A stretch of DNA of 64,000 nt from Marinifilaceae bacterium (GTDB lineage: Bacteria; Bacteroidota; Bacteroidia; Bacteroidales; Marinifilaceae): contig JAFGYE010000056.1 in NCBI GenBank assembly GCA_016936255.1, forward strand, positions 1 through 64,000, in the 5' to 3' direction. Positions 56,151-64,000 of the stretch are shown here, piece by piece. Position 1 is the stretch's first letter. Every line of letters begins with the position of its first letter. The notes beneath the pieces were generated by a model, which was not told where the DNA came from, did no database searches, and saw nothing but the letters and a program-made list of their open reading frames with translations. A program made the translations under genes and the position numbers.

Positions 56151-57584
56151 TTAGTGAGCTTCGAATGGATTTTCTACCAAGTTGCCATCTACTCTTACGC
56201 GATCAACATCGCAATTTTTCACATCATCCAGCACAAATAAGGGACGTGCATCCTTTTGCTCAAAATAAAATCTGATATTCTCGAAAAATATATTTTCAGC
56301 ATGTCTCACATAAAAACCAGAAGCTGGAATTGTTCCAAACATCCAAGGTTCCGGATATGTTTTTTCACTTTCAGGAGGTACAATTTTCCCATCTTCTGCA
56401 GTGTAGCCTCCTTTAAAATGAATATTGATATTTGAAAAAGAAACTTCCTCAACCTTGTGACCAGGCACACCACTTATGATATTTGAAAATTGCGAATCGG
56501 CATTGTAAACATTCACATTACTGATTTGAACTCTTCGCAGCTTTCCAACGGGAGTGCCTTTCGGACTGCGCTGACGTGCTCCCAAGCGAATGAAAAATGG
56601 AGAATTGCCCACATTTCTCATCGTAATATTCGAGATAACTACATCTTCGAGCCAACCTCCGTCAACAGCCTCAATGGCCAAACCTCTGCTTCGTTCGAAA
56701 ATACAATTGGTAATAGCAATATTTTTAAAACCTCCACTTGACTCGGTTCCTAATTTAATACGTCCGGTATTTGAACCGTGATCAGGAGCTACAGCCTCGT
56801 CGGTTTCCCACTTCGCCGTCAATACAGATCCTTTATCGTAACCAGAAACAAAACAACCATTGACAGTAACGTTCTCGGTATCTTTAAAATATCCCAAAGC
56901 ATAACTCGATTTTAGAACAATGGCATCGTCCCATGGGCAATTTACACTGCAATCGGAAATACGTACGTTTTTACAGCAATCAATATCAAACCCATCGCGG
57001 TTCGTATCTACTTTAAGATTGAGTACGTGCAAATTATCTACTCCTGTTGCTAAAATGGCAAAATGACCGCAGTTTAGCATCGCTACATCCTTTACGGTAA
57101 TGTTGTGGCACTCCTTAAACGACAATGCTTTATTTCCAACTCCCTCTAGCCGACTTTCTTCTCTTGTTAAGCCTTGTCCATTAATTAATCCATTACCGCA
57201 GATCGTTATATCGTGCTCATTAACAGCCCAAAATAAGGAATTTTTCCAGTGGCTATGTCCAAAGTCCTGAAAAGAATTATCCGGATTTGATTCAGCAATA
57301 TCATAACCTTCCTTTTCGGAAGGAAAAGCCGCTAAAACTGTAGCACCGGATTCAATTTGAATAGTAATATTACTTTTTAAACGAATGGAATAGCAGGCAT
57401 ATGTTCCAGCAGGTATATAAATGGTTCCTCCTCCATTTTGAGTCGCCTCTTCAATAGCACTGTTAATGGCAGGAGAATCAATGGTAACACCATCACCCTT
57501 AGCTCCAAAATCTTTAATATTATAAGTTTCGGCCTTTAAAGTGATACCGTAGAGTAATGCAATAAGCAGGAATAATTGTCGCAT
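56151..57584 (-). CDS. Secreted GH28 rhamnogalacturonan/pectin hydrolase
   Basis: The 477-residue enzyme has a signal peptide (MRQLFLLIALLYGITLKAE) and begins its helix with YNIKDFGAKGDGVTIDSPAINSAIEEATQNGGGTIYIPAGTY. Catalytic aspartates are in NRDGFDIDCC and CPWDDAIVLKSS. The polygalacturonase G-H-G motif is absent; instead the region reads GRIKLGTESSGG. That pattern, and placement between a PL11 lyase and RG esterases, fits a GH28 acting on rhamnogalacturonan rather than homogalacturonan. It lies 12 bases after the DUF4450-like gene. Confidence 0.88.
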   Translation of the reverse strand: MRQLFLLIALLYGITLKAETYNIKDFGAKGDGVTIDSPAINSAIEEATQNGGGTIYIPAGTYACYSIRLKSNITIQIESGATVLAAFPSEKEGYDIAESNPDNSFQDFGHSHWKNSLFWAVNEHDITICGNGLINGQGLTREESRLEGVGNKALSFKECHNITVKDVAMLNCGHFAILATGVDNLHVLNLKVDTNRDGFDIDCCKNVRISDCSVNCPWDDAIVLKSSYALGYFKDTENVTVNGCFVSGYDKGSVLTAKWETDEAVAPDHGSNTGRIKLGTESSGGFKNIAITNCIFERSRGLAIEAVDGGWLEDVVISNITMRNVGNSPFFIRLGARQRSPKGTPVGKLRRVQISNVNVYNADSQFSNIISGVPGHKVEEVSFSNINIHFKGGYTAEDGKIVPPESEKTYPEPWMFGTIPASGFYVRHAENIFFENIRFYFEQKDARPLFVLDDVKNCDVDRVRVDGNLVENPFEAH

Positions 57585-57596
57585 ATTTTTTTGTTT

Positions 57597-58340
57597 TTAA
57601 TCTGGTGTCGATTTCATCCATTCTGTTTCTTTGTTTACCCTATAACTTCCTTCTTCAAAAAGCTTGGGAAGCATAAAATAATTGTAGTCGGCCGTAGGAT
57701 TCAGAAAATAGAAACAAAAATAGTAATCCTGTTCATCCACCATTTTAAAATCATCAGTCAACACTTGCGCCACTGTTTTCTTTTCGGATTTAAGCAATTG
57801 AATTGGATTCGCCTGTTCATTCGCATCTGCCAATCTCAATGTACCTCCAGGAGGTGTTAATCCTTCGATAATTTTAAGCTTACGGCTGTTTCCATAATAA
57901 AGAGTAAATGAATTCCCCTCAATACTAAAAACATTCTGGTAACAATCTTCGGGTAAAATAGCAGGAAGCCATCTGCTACTATCAACGTCTTTATTTGCAG
58001 CTCCTCCATAAGTCCATATCAGTTGCAAATCTTTAGGGAGATTTTCACCACATAGTTTCATTACAGCCCCTTTGCTGTCAGCCAAAGGACGAATTAAAAA
58101 TTCAATAGCGCCCTTAACCAATATCTCATCTTTCAGAATGTATTTTTTTTCCTTTTCAGATGATTTCAGCTTTATGCTTTTAAACTCCGAAAACCACTTA
58201 CTTGTACCTTGAGAAGCAACTCCAATTCGCAGTGTTCCTGCTAATTCTGGTGTAATTAGAGACCAATCCGGATTTTGAGCTTTAACAAAACCCAAACATA
58301 AAAAAGCCAGTAAAAAGGCGAATGTTTTTTTCGACATCAT
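57597..58340 (-). CDS. DUF4450-like N-terminal domain protein, short form
   Basis: I place the start at 58340 (ATG pair at 58340/58337), which gives a signal peptide (SKKTFAFLLAFLCLGFVKAQ), 247 residues, and 7 bases from the preceding stop. The body matches what I know of the beta-rich N-terminal part of DUF4450 proteins: LRIGVASQGTSKWF, KGAIEFLIRPLADSKG, LQLIWTYGGAANKDVDS, and NSFTLYYGNSRKLKII. Family members recalled from gut Bacteroides are much longer (about 1,000 residues or more) with a helical catalytic-like half. Here the protein ends after the first domain, and the next gene is an unrelated GH28. It may be a free-standing binding domain or a natural truncation. Confidence 0.6.
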   Translation of the reverse strand: MMSKKTFAFLLAFLCLGFVKAQNPDWSLITPELAGTLRIGVASQGTSKWFSEFKSIKLKSSEKEKKYILKDEILVKGAIEFLIRPLADSKGAVMKLCGENLPKDLQLIWTYGGAANKDVDSSRWLPAILPEDCYQNVFSIEGNSFTLYYGNSRKLKIIEGLTPPGGTLRLADANEQANPIQLLKSEKKTVAQVLTDDFKMVDEQDYYFCFYFLNPTADYNYFMLPKLFEEGSYRVNKETEWMKSTPD

Positions 58341-58347
58341 AAATTGT

Positions 58348-59559
58348 TTAGTTTCCGTCTGGTTTTTGAATTTCAGCAAAAGGTGTTGGATACCATTTAA
58401 AATTCTTGAAATCGTCAGGCTTTGCAGGATTAAAATCCTTTACATCGTCTCTTAAATACTGCACCAAAGGCAAATGAATTTGTTTCATACCATACACAAC
58501 ACATTTTGCAATTTGATCAGCACCAAAAGGATTAAAATGAGTGTTGTCTTTTAAAGGCGTATCCTGATTTGGGAAGGTATTGGCCGGATAATGAACAAAT
58601 GCATTCACTGAATTTTCTATCCCCATGGCTTCATAAAGAGTGCGCGTATAAGAGTGCAAATCAATCAAAGAAATATTTTCTTCGGCGGCCAGTTCTCTCA
58701 TCGCATCCGGGTAATCCATATGTGTGTCACCAATTTTCCCTTCCTCGTTAAAACTTCTGCGTTGAGTTGGGGTAACAAAAACAGGATTTGCTCCTTTTTC
58801 CCGGGCCGCAGCAATAAAATCTTTTAATCGATCCGTAAAATTAAGATAAGCTCCCTTCCCCTCTCCTCTTTCCTTCTGATCATTATGACCAAATTCAACA
58901 AATATGTAATCACCAGGCTTAACCTGCGTTAATAATTTCTCTAATCTTCCTCTGGCAATAAAACCACTTGCAGTTTCTCCGGATTCGGCATAGTTAGCAA
59001 AACAAACATCATCACTAAAAAAAGAAGGGATGATCTGCCCCCAGGAACACCACGGCTCGTTTTCCTGATCAACAACAGTTGAATCTCCGCATAAAAAAAC
59101 AGTAAGAGCAGAATCTGAAGGTGCTATTTCGATAGAAACAACCTGAGGAGACCCGCCGTTAAATTCAAAAGTCAGATTGCTATCCCAATTTAATTTGGTC
59201 TTTTCTCTTTCTTTGATTTTAACATTCCTTCCCGCTGTGATAATCGTATCTCTTTTATTGATATAGAAATAAACATCTTTAAATTCTCCTTTCTGAGTGA
59301 ATATTCCGGTATAAAACATTCTTCTGGATTCCCCTCTGATCACGGTATGTCCTTCACTGATTTCAGATCCGACTCTCACATGTACTTTGTAATTTCCATC
59401 CGGTACATCTTTAAAAGTAACAAAACCGTTATTTGCTTTGCTTAAAGGATTCATGATCTTAAACTGGCTGTCTTTTTCACTACACGACTGAAATACCATG
59501 ATTAAAACTACCACGATCATACATGCGGAGAGCTTCCTATTTACATTTCTAAAACTCAT
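58348..59559 (-). CDS. Rhamnogalacturonan acetylesterase, CE12 SGNH type
   Basis: The 403-residue protein has a lipoprotein signal (IVVLIMVFQSCSEKD), an N-terminal beta-sandwich (FVTFKDVPDGNYKVHVRVGSE, residues ~30-145), and a CE12 SGNH domain. Visible blocks are FLCGDSTVVDQ (Ser nucleophile), ANYAESGETASGF, FVEFGHNDQK, and the Asp/His dyad in DNTHFNPFGA. CE12 enzymes remove acetyl groups from galacturonate in rhamnogalacturonan. It is the second gene of the operon, 12 bases after GH105. Confidence 0.93.
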   Translation of the reverse strand: MSFRNVNRKLSACMIVVVLIMVFQSCSEKDSQFKIMNPLSKANNGFVTFKDVPDGNYKVHVRVGSEISEGHTVIRGESRRMFYTGIFTQKGEFKDVYFYINKRDTIITAGRNVKIKEREKTKLNWDSNLTFEFNGGSPQVVSIEIAPSDSALTVFLCGDSTVVDQENEPWCSWGQIIPSFFSDDVCFANYAESGETASGFIARGRLEKLLTQVKPGDYIFVEFGHNDQKERGEGKGAYLNFTDRLKDFIAAAREKGANPVFVTPTQRRSFNEEGKIGDTHMDYPDAMRELAAEENISLIDLHSYTRTLYEAMGIENSVNAFVHYPANTFPNQDTPLKDNTHFNPFGADQIAKCVVYGMKQIHLPLVQYLRDDVKDFNPAKPDDFKNFKWYPTPFAEIQKPDGN

Positions 59560-59571
59560 CTTAAAAAAGGA

Positions 59572-60726
59572 TTATTTGAAATCTTGTAATTTATATACTT
59601 CTACCCCAGCTAACAGAAAACAGCCAATACCATAATCCTCAAAATCAGGCATACTGTCGTATAATACCGGCTGTCCGTCTTTAGGTTCTTTTCCAGTGCC
59701 CTGTACATAGCCTAAAAATCCATTTTCGTGAATGGCATCCTTCACAATCGCATTCCATGCTTTTGCAACAACAGGCAGATACTTTTCTTTTGACAACAGC
59801 CCATTATTGATTCCCCATGCCATACCATATATAAATAAAGAAGTACCTGTCACCTCTTTTCCACCATAATTTTCAGCATCATGTAAACTCGCATTCCAAA
59901 ATCCATCTTTTCTCTGACATTTTACCAATGCCTTTGTCATGGACATAAAATCATTCACATAATTCTTATAATGCTTTTCGTCTTTCGGTATTTCGCTTAA
60001 TACTCTTACCAAAGCAGCATATACCCATCCGTTGCCTCTTGACCAATAACAATCTTCACCGTTTGGCTCTTTATAAGGAGGAACAAAATCCGCATCGCGC
60101 CACCACAAACCATCTTCCCTGTTATAAAGACCTCCTCCAATATCATTTCTGCTGCAGGCATACATATCCCACATTTTATCAAAATACTTAGCATCATTCA
60201 TTGTGGCACCATACTTCGCAAAAACCGGCATTCCCATTTGGATAGCATCAATCCATGTCCAATCATCCTTTTGTGGTGTATTCACCAACATATCTAAATT
60301 TGCTTTTACCTTTCGAAGGTATTTTGCGTCATTAGATAATCGATACAAATCGATATAGGTTTGACCGGCACAATAATCATCTGCATTTCTGGTGGTTGTA
60401 CCGTTTCTAAACCCCCACTTATGAAAATCGGACCATTGATAAGCATAATCATACAATTTTTCTTCCGGCAATATTGAATACAAGGACATTAATCCTTCAT
60501 AATAGACCCCTCTCGTCCAAATATTGCTTGGTCTTTCCCGCCCCACATTCGATGGTGCTTTATAATCACTGTATTTTTCCATGAAATAATTATTCACTTT
60601 AATTATTTCTTTCAAAGTTTGTTCATGATCTATCAATTTCTGCCCCAAAACCGGAGAATAATTCATCGATGTTGTGACAATCAGTAATATAAATTGCAAC
60701 AAATACATTCTGCTCAATAATCCCAT
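59572..60726 (-). CDS. GH105 unsaturated rhamnogalacturonyl/galacturonyl hydrolase
   Basis: The frame extends to 60774, but the start at 60726 begins a normal signal peptide (MGLLSRMYLLQFILLIVTTS), and a -7-like element lies inside the longer version. The (alpha/alpha)6-barrel shows GH105 motifs: RERPSNIWTRGVYYEGLMSLY, NADDYCAGQTYIDLYRL, DDWTWIDAIQMGMPVFAKYG with the catalytic Asp, and RGNGWVYAALVRVL. GH105 removes the unsaturated uronate left by pectin or RG lyases, here PL11. It is the first gene of the RG-I operon, which runs on through CE12, DUF4450-like, GH28, PL11 and the triple esterase. Confidence 0.93.
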   Translation of the reverse strand: MGLLSRMYLLQFILLIVTTSMNYSPVLGQKLIDHEQTLKEIIKVNNYFMEKYSDYKAPSNVGRERPSNIWTRGVYYEGLMSLYSILPEEKLYDYAYQWSDFHKWGFRNGTTTRNADDYCAGQTYIDLYRLSNDAKYLRKVKANLDMLVNTPQKDDWTWIDAIQMGMPVFAKYGATMNDAKYFDKMWDMYACSRNDIGGGLYNREDGLWWRDADFVPPYKEPNGEDCYWSRGNGWVYAALVRVLSEIPKDEKHYKNYVNDFMSMTKALVKCQRKDGFWNASLHDAENYGGKEVTGTSLFIYGMAWGINNGLLSKEKYLPVVAKAWNAIVKDAIHENGFLGYVQGTGKEPKDGQPVLYDSMPDFEDYGIGCFLLAGVEVYKLQDFK

Positions 60727-60755
60727 TCTATTTGATATTTTAGATATTTTTGCAC

Positions 60756-60763
60756 CAAATATA
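60756..60763 (-). promoter_or_regulatory. Candidate -7 element of the RG-I operon
   Basis: The minus strand reads TATATTTG, matching TAnnTTTG, 30 bases upstream of the preferred GH105 start. A TTTTTTG tract lies 16 bases further upstream, slightly closer than the usual 19-21 base spacing. Confidence 0.35.
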
Positions 60764-60963
60764 TTGCATCCCATTTCTGCAAAAAAGGAAAATTATACAC
60801 ATCCCTAGAAAATCATCCACAACACAAAAACCTTAAAATAAATACATGTTTTAGTACTATTTTCCATTTTTTGTCGTGTACGCCCACAGTATTTTTACAG
60901 CCATTGAACAAGCTGATTCGTAACTCAAGCTTCAATCTATGTTTAATCTATTAAAAAGTTTTT

Positions 60964-60993
60964 ATGAACCTATTTAAATCAAGTGTTGTATGA
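60964..60993 (+). promoter_or_regulatory. Nine-codon upstream ORF duplicating the susC start
   Basis: ATG at 60964 opens the peptide MNLFKSSVV, whose TGA overlaps the susC start (ATGA at 60990-60993). The first 20 bases closely repeat those at the real start (ATGAACCTATTTAAATCAAG against ATGAATTTATTTAAATCAAG), a 26-base tandem duplication. It could couple translation or simply be a duplication scar. Confidence 0.5.
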
Positions 60994-63900
60994 ATTTATT
61001 TAAATCAAGAAAGGAACAATTTAAAGTGTTTTTCATAACACTACTTACAGGTTGTTTTTTTATGGCTGGAAGCGTCAACGTTTGCGCACAGGAACAAACG
61101 ATTTCCGTTACAGGTAGTGTTAAAGATCTAACAGGCCAGTCTATAATTGGAGCCACTATCGTAGAAAAAGGATCTGTTACAAATGGTACTATAACAGATA
61201 TTGATGGAAATTACCAAATTAAAGTACCTAAAAACGCAACAATAACCGTAAGCTTTATTGGTTTCTCAACTCAGGAAGTACTTGTTGCTGGGAAGTCAGT
61301 AATTAATTTTGTAATCAGTGAAGAAACCACAAACCTTGATGAATTAATTGTAGTTGGTTACGGTGTACAAAAGAAGAGCGATGTAACAGGTGCTGTAACC
61401 AGGGTTAGTGCTGAAGATATTGTGGCAATGCCCGTTAAAGACGCTGTACAAGCCATGCAGGGAAAAACTGCCGGAGTTGACATTACCTCAAACCAGAGAC
61501 CTGGTGAGACTGGAAGTATTACGATTAGAGGTATTCGTTCATTAAATGCCAGCCAGAGTCCATTATACGTAGTAGATGGAATGGTTGTTCAAAGTGGAGG
61601 AATCGACAATATTAATCCAAGTGACATTGAAAGTATTGATATTCTAAAGGATGCTTCTGCTACAGCTATTTATGGATCAAGAGGTGCCAACGGTGTTATC
61701 TTAGTTACGACTAAAAAAGGAAAAGCGGGTGAAGTAAGTTTTAACTATTCGGGTTCGGTTACCATTGAAAAAATGTACGACGTAACTGAGATGATGGATG
61801 CTGCTGAATGGTTGGATTATGCCAGACTGGCAAAATACAATATGGGTAGTTATGCATCTGCTACACCTACATATGCTGCAGATTTATCCACTTGGGGATC
61901 TGTTGGAGCTACCTTCGCAAATATTGAAAAAGGATGGGTAAACGGAGTTTGGGATGCCAGTAAAGTAGGAAATTACAATTGGGGTGACCATGGTAAACGA
62001 ACTGCTGTTTCAACGGAACACACCATTAGTGCGTCAGGTGGTACAGAGAAGTTCAAGGGATATGGATCATTCGGATATTTACGTCAGGAAGGAACGCAAC
62101 CCGATCAACTTTATCAACGATATACTGCTAAAACTAATTTTGAAGTATCGCCTACAAACTGGTTCAAGTTCGGAACAACTATGAATCTTAGCTATGGAGA
62201 ACAAGACTATGGTTATAGCTTTACAAAATCAAGTACAGGACCTGGAGATTACTATTCTGCGCTAAAATCCATGTTGCCATGGACGGTTCCTTATGATGAA
62301 AATGGAGACTATATCAGAAACCCTGCCGCAGGAGATGTTAATATTATTAACCCGATCAAAGAGTTGGATTATAACACAAATAATCGTCAATCATTGCGTG
62401 CAACCGGAAGTTTTTATTCTCAATTGGATTTTGGGAATATGTGGAAACCTTTAGATGGTTTAAGTTACCGCATTCAATTTGGTCCGGAATTTAATTACTA
62501 TCGTTTAGGTGTTTTTAATGCTGCTGAAGGGATTAATGGAGATGGTAACAATGCGGCCAAATATAATACCAATAATACACGTGCCTATACATTAGACAAT
62601 TTATTGTATTATAATAAAACATTTTCAAACCTTCATAAGCTTGGTTTAACCGCAATGCAGTCTTTCTCAAAGTATCATTATGAAAATGGAGATATGAAAG
62701 CAACAGATGTTGCTTCAACTTCCGAATTGTGGTACAACCTTGCATCAGGAGGCGATGCATATAGTCTTGGCACCGGTTTATCAGAGAAACAAATGGAGTC
62801 ATATATGCTTAGGGGAAATTACACTTACAACGATAAATACATGTTGACTGCATCTATGCGTTGGGATGGTGCTTCTCAATTAGCTGCTGGAAACAAATGG
62901 GCAAGTTTCCCTTCTTTGGCGTTAGGTTGGCGTATTGATCAGGAAGATTTCATGAACAATGCTTCATGGATTGATGGATTAAAAGCCCGTTTTGGTTATG
63001 GTATAACAGGTAACGCTGCAATTAAGGCATATGATACAAAAGGTGGAGTTGCTTCTTTATACTATAATTGGGGTACTACATCATCTGAGTTAGGATATGT
63101 AGCATCTGATCCTTCAGTTAAATACCCTCCTAAAATGGCAAATACCGATCTTAGTTGGGAAAAAACAGGCCAATATAATGTTGGTATAGACTATGTTCTT
63201 TTTAACGGACGCTTAAGTGGTAGTGTTGATGCATATAAAACAAAAACCACCGACTTATTAATGATTATGTCGATTCCAAGTTTAACAGGTTATACTTCAA
63301 CCTGGGCAAACATCGGTGAAACAAAAGGTTCGGGTATTGATTTGCAAATTAATACAGTTAATATAAAATCAAATGATTTTAGCTGGGAAACCAGTATCTC
63401 TTGGTCAAAAGATCAAAGCGAAATTTCAAAATTGAATAATGGAAAGACTGAAGATCTTAATAATGCTTGGTTTATAGGTGAAGACATCGGTGTTTATTAC
63501 GACTATGTATATGATGGCATCTGGAAAACTTCCGAAGCTGCTGAAGCTGCAGTATATGGTCGTAAACCTGGTCAGATTAAAGTTAAAGACTTAAACAACG
63601 ATGGTACTATTGATGCCAACGAGGATAGACAAATTGTTGGAAATAAACGCCCGGACTGGTCTGGAGGTATGACCAACACATTTAAATACAAGAATTTTGA
63701 TTTATCATTCTTTATATACTCTCGTTGGGGAAATACTTTCAGAAGCGGAAAAGAAACATTAGATGGTCGCTTTGCAATGCGTAAAATTGATTATTGGGTT
63801 GCTGGAGTAAATGAAGATGCAGAATATTATTCTCCTGGTTCAAATGGAGAAGCTGCTGATACTTATGCCAGTTCTATGAATTATCAAGATGGATCTTTTG

Positions 63901-64000
63901 TGAAAATGCGTAACATCAGTTTAGGTTATAACTTTACTCCTAAACAGTTAAAAAAACTTGGAATCAGCAAACTTAAAGTGTATGCTCAATGTATGAATCC
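60990..64000 (+). CDS. SusC/RagA-family TonB-dependent transporter, cut by right edge
   Basis: The frame is open from ATG 60990 to the window end (about 1,003 residues). It shows a signal peptide (FITLLTGCFFMAGSVNVCAQ), a carboxypeptidase-D-like domain (VTGSVKDLTGQSIIGATIVEKG ... TDIDGNYQIKV), the linker NLDELIVVGYGVQK, and the plug (SITIRGIRSLNASQSPLYVVDGM, ATAIYGSRGANGVILVTTK). The barrel reaches FVKMRNISLGYNF, close to the usual C-terminus. It diverges from the RG-I operon, so it probably imports rhamnogalacturonan or other pectic oligosaccharides. Its SusD partner should follow beyond the edge. Confidence 0.93.
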   Translation, partial: MNLFKSRKEQFKVFFITLLTGCFFMAGSVNVCAQEQTISVTGSVKDLTGQSIIGATIVEKGSVTNGTITDIDGNYQIKVPKNATITVSFIGFSTQEVLVAGKSVINFVISEETTNLDELIVVGYGVQKKSDVTGAVTRVSAEDIVAMPVKDAVQAMQGKTAGVDITSNQRPGETGSITIRGIRSLNASQSPLYVVDGMVVQSGGIDNINPSDIESIDILKDASATAIYGSRGANGVILVTTKKGKAGEVSFNYSGSVTIEKMYDVTEMMDAAEWLDYARLAKYNMGSYASATPTYAADLSTWGSVGATFANIEKGWVNGVWDASKVGNYNWGDHGKRTAVSTEHTISASGGTEKFKGYGSFGYLRQEGTQPDQLYQRYTAKTNFEVSPTNWFKFGTTMNLSYGEQDYGYSFTKSSTGPGDYYSALKSMLPWTVPYDENGDYIRNPAAGDVNIINPIKELDYNTNNRQSLRATGSFYSQLDFGNMWKPLDGLSYRIQFGPEFNYYRLGVFNAAEGINGDGNNAAKYNTNNTRAYTLDNLLYYNKTFSNLHKLGLTAMQSFSKYHYENGDMKATDVASTSELWYNLASGGDAYSLGTGLSEKQMESYMLRGNYTYNDKYMLTASMRWDGASQLAAGNKWASFPSLALGWRIDQEDFMNNASWIDGLKARFGYGITGNAAIKAYDTKGGVASLYYNWGTTSSELGYVASDPSVKYPPKMANTDLSWEKTGQYNVGIDYVLFNGRLSGSVDAYKTKTTDLLMIMSIPSLTGYTSTWANIGETKGSGIDLQINTVNIKSNDFSWETSISWSKDQSEISKLNNGKTEDLNNAWFIGEDIGVYYDYVYDGIWKTSEAAEAAVYGRKPGQIKVKDLNNDGTIDANEDRQIVGNKRPDWSGGMTNTFKYKNFDLSFFIYSRWGNTFRSGKETLDGRFAMRKIDYWVAGVNEDAEYYSPGSNGEAADTYASSMNYQDGSFVKMRNISLGYNFTPKQLKKLGISKLKVYAQCMN

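Overview
The window is AT-rich DNA from a member of the Bacteroidota, probably a free-living marine or sediment Marinilabiliales-type bacterium. The lineage is inferred from gene families: SusC/SusD pairs, a hybrid two-component system (HTCS), a NUDIX-type sugar regulator, a PorP/SprF-like protein and a type IX secretion (gliding C-terminal domain) cargo. No rRNA, tRNA, CRISPR array or intact mobile element was seen.

Left edge (1-8.6 kb): a leftward three-gene surface cluster (PorP/SprF-OmpA fusion, beta-barrel protein, and a secreted protein cut by the window edge), then a rightward pair (HEAT-like secreted protein and a large FG-GAP/Ig protein with a type B T9SS sorting domain). A 0.67 kb gap follows, holding hairpins and the last ~50 codons of a dead tyrosine recombinase.

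Glucuronoxylan region (9.2-37.3 kb): uxuA, an SDR standing in for uxuB, and a NUDIX regulator form a hexuronate operon with two matching palindromic operators. Next come a transporter-GH10-GH43-esterase-GH43 operon, a beta-helix protein with a GH115 alpha-glucuronidase, and a GH67-SusC-SusD operon divergent from the HTCS gene. Two intergenic regions carry four GTTAC(A) direct repeats at about 21 bp period, a good candidate HTCS operator. Together the genes predict surface capture and cleavage of xylan, removal of (methyl)glucuronate, acetate and xylose/arabinose, import of oligosaccharides, and entry of uronate into the KDG route.

Rhamnose region (37.3-44.8 kb): rhaT, rhaA, a rhamnulokinase-like kinase, a lactaldehyde reductase and an unusual two-domain class II aldolase run leftward, divergent from an AraC-family activator. 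The layout resembles the rhamnose operon of Bacteroides thetaiotaomicron.

Pectin / rhamnogalacturonan region (44.8-64 kb): two leftward operons hold three GH28 enzymes, a PL11 lyase, GH105, a CE12 acetylesterase, a three-hydrolase esterase fusion, a DUF4450-like domain protein and an unassigned six-hairpin-like lipoprotein. A DUF4861 gene sits between them and a divergent SusC gene runs off the right edge. Rhamnose released from RG-I would feed the neighbouring rha operon, so the window links two polymer degradation systems to the catabolism of their acidic and deoxy sugars.
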